Of a DNA stretch of 38,315 nucleotides, positions 37,832-38,315 are shown piece by piece. The position numbers and the translations under genes were made by a program. Position 1 is the first letter of the stretch; each line of letters begins with the position of its first letter. The notes under the pieces were generated by a model. It did not search any database and had not been told where the DNA came from. It saw only the letters and a program-made list of their open reading frames with translations. This stretch comes from Muribaculaceae bacterium (lineage in GTDB: Bacteria > Bacteroidota > Bacteroidia > Bacteroidales > Muribaculaceae): assembly GCA_910573745.1 (NCBI GenBank), contig CAJSYI010000027.1, forward strand, positions 1-38,315, written 5' to 3'.

Positions 37832-38315
37832 ATGAAATGTAAACAATTAATATCTGACATTATGGTGCGTTTATGTGTGGTTGCAATGGCTTTTATTATG
37901 ACTGTGGCAAGTGCGTTCGCTCGGCCTGAGATCGCGGATTCGGTAAAGTATGAAGTAAATGCGGATAGTGTGTCGGTTAATCTTCAGGAAGTTGTGGTCG
38001 AGGGGCGTACACAGCGGGTCGTTAAATTCGGAGTAGAGTATATCCCTGACAAGAGCACCAAAAAAAAGTCGCTGGATGCCACGGCCCTCCTTCTGCATAT
38101 GCAGATTCCTCAGCTTAACGTAATCCCCGGTTCCAATGCGGTGAAGACTGCGTCAGGGAAGGATGTGTCGGTGTTCATAGACTATGTACGCGAGTTCGGG
38201 ATAACGAAAGCCCTAACGGCTGTTCTGAAAAGAGACATAGATTATCAGGTGACCCGGTCGGGTCGCCTGATTTTTTACCGTCGTGTTTACCGCCAGAAGA
38301 CGAGCTGCCCGCTTG
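37832..38315 (+). CDS. Outer-membrane receptor-like protein, N-terminal fragment running into the terminal repeat
   Basis: The ATG at 37832 opens a frame with a signal peptide (about residues 11-30, cleavage near AFA) and a plug-like segment: [26 protein letters not shown] and [12 protein letters not shown]. This is homologous to the left-end gene (LNEVVIEAERV, MNIPDVIV, ETISMFIDFL). In the family the next residues are PAS/PATxxQ; here similarity stops after FIDYV, exactly at 38188 where the terminal repeat begins. The remaining codons read from the repeat are Arg-rich and unrelated. The frame in which the repeat is read differs from that in the left gene. So only about 118 codons of real gene are present. 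Confidence 0.75.
   Translation, partial: MKCKQLISDIMVRLCVVAMAFIMTVASAFARPEIADSVKYEVNADSVSVNLQEVVVEGRTQRVVKFGVEYIPDKSTKKKSLDATALLLHMQIPQLNVIPGSNAVKTASGKDVSVFIDYVREFGITKALTAVLKRDIDYQVTRSGRLIFYRRVYRQKTSCPL
38188..38315. repeat. Terminal inverted repeat, right copy (128 bp)
   Basis: Exact reverse complement of 1-128. It joins the right receptor gene after two bases of codon 119. Both copies present the same edge (CGCGAGTTCGGGATAACG outward) to the unique sequence, as expected if one repeated element sits at both ends in opposite orientation. Confidence 0.9.
38245..38276 (+). terminator. Intrinsic terminator inside the right repeat
   Basis: Stem TCAGGTGACCCG / CGGGTCGCCTGA (38245-38256, 38259-38270; one weak pair) directly followed by six T (38271-38276). 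It would stop transcription leaving the interrupted receptor gene. Confidence 0.7.

Noticed and set aside
1..38315. Composite transposon or prophage spanning the window because of the terminal inverted repeats
   Set aside because: The interior is full of core chromosomal genes (rplS, dnaB, gpmI, ispH, cmk, menA) with no transposase, integrase, relaxase or phage structural gene.
1..38315. CRISPR arrays, tRNA and rRNA genes
   Set aside because: No regularly spaced repeats, no cloverleaf with CCA-type end and no rRNA-like stretch were seen on either strand; a covariance-model scan was not possible here.

Overview
The window looks like a chromosomal contig from a member of the order Bacteroidales, probably a gut Muribaculaceae-like bacterium (the family is an inference). 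The evidence is the Bacteroidetes-type promoter (TTTG, 19-20 bp, TAnnTTTG) found upstream of many genes, a type IX secretion component (PorQ), a cargo protein with a type IX sorting tail, DUF4493/PCMD surface lipoproteins, SusC-like/outer-membrane beta-barrel genes, a BspA-type leucine-rich protein and MenA of the menaquinone pathway. No rRNA, tRNA, CRISPR array, phage module or intact transposase was seen.

Layout. 1-1706 (minus): an outer-membrane receptor gene that runs into a 128-bp sequence at the very end of the window. 1918-7355: rplS and porQ (minus), a TonB C-terminal-domain protein and rsgA (plus), gpmI and a small membrane protein (minus). 7480-13524 (minus): a 1459-residue secreted type IX cargo protein and the replicative helicase dnaB. 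13836-17150 (minus): a lipoprotein, then a three-gene cluster of ADP-ribosylglycohydrolase, menA and an AlkD-like DNA alkylation repair protein. 17404-19326 (plus): a leucine-rich-repeat/transglutaminase fusion. 19327-25208 (minus): one tightly packed operon, transcribed as AAA-ATPase/DUF4435 fusion, glgB, cmk, ispH, tadA. 25349-25954 (plus): ribE, followed by a perfect 26-bp bidirectional terminator and a DUF4923 protein (minus).

27192-37518 (plus) is the most distinctive region: an apparent eight-gene operon of three DUF4493-type lipoproteins, two tandem paralogous outer-membrane barrels, a PCMD lipoprotein, diacylglycerol kinase and a PAP2 phosphatase. Gaps are 4-24 nt or the genes overlap. 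The three DUF4493 lipoproteins share a Thr-Arg-Ala-acidic motif 26-34 residues after the lipid-modified Cys, which is where type V pilins are cut by arginine-specific proteases. I infer a surface fibre or adhesin complex, which is unproven.

37832-38315 (plus): the start of a second outer-membrane receptor gene related to the left-end gene. The last 128 bases are the exact reverse complement of the first 128. Both receptor genes lose family similarity exactly where this repeat begins, and the repeat carries an intrinsic terminator. The simplest reading is that one repeated element (insertion-sequence end or similar) interrupts both receptor genes and the assembly stopped inside it; a genomic inversion across the repeats or an assembly artefact are the alternatives.
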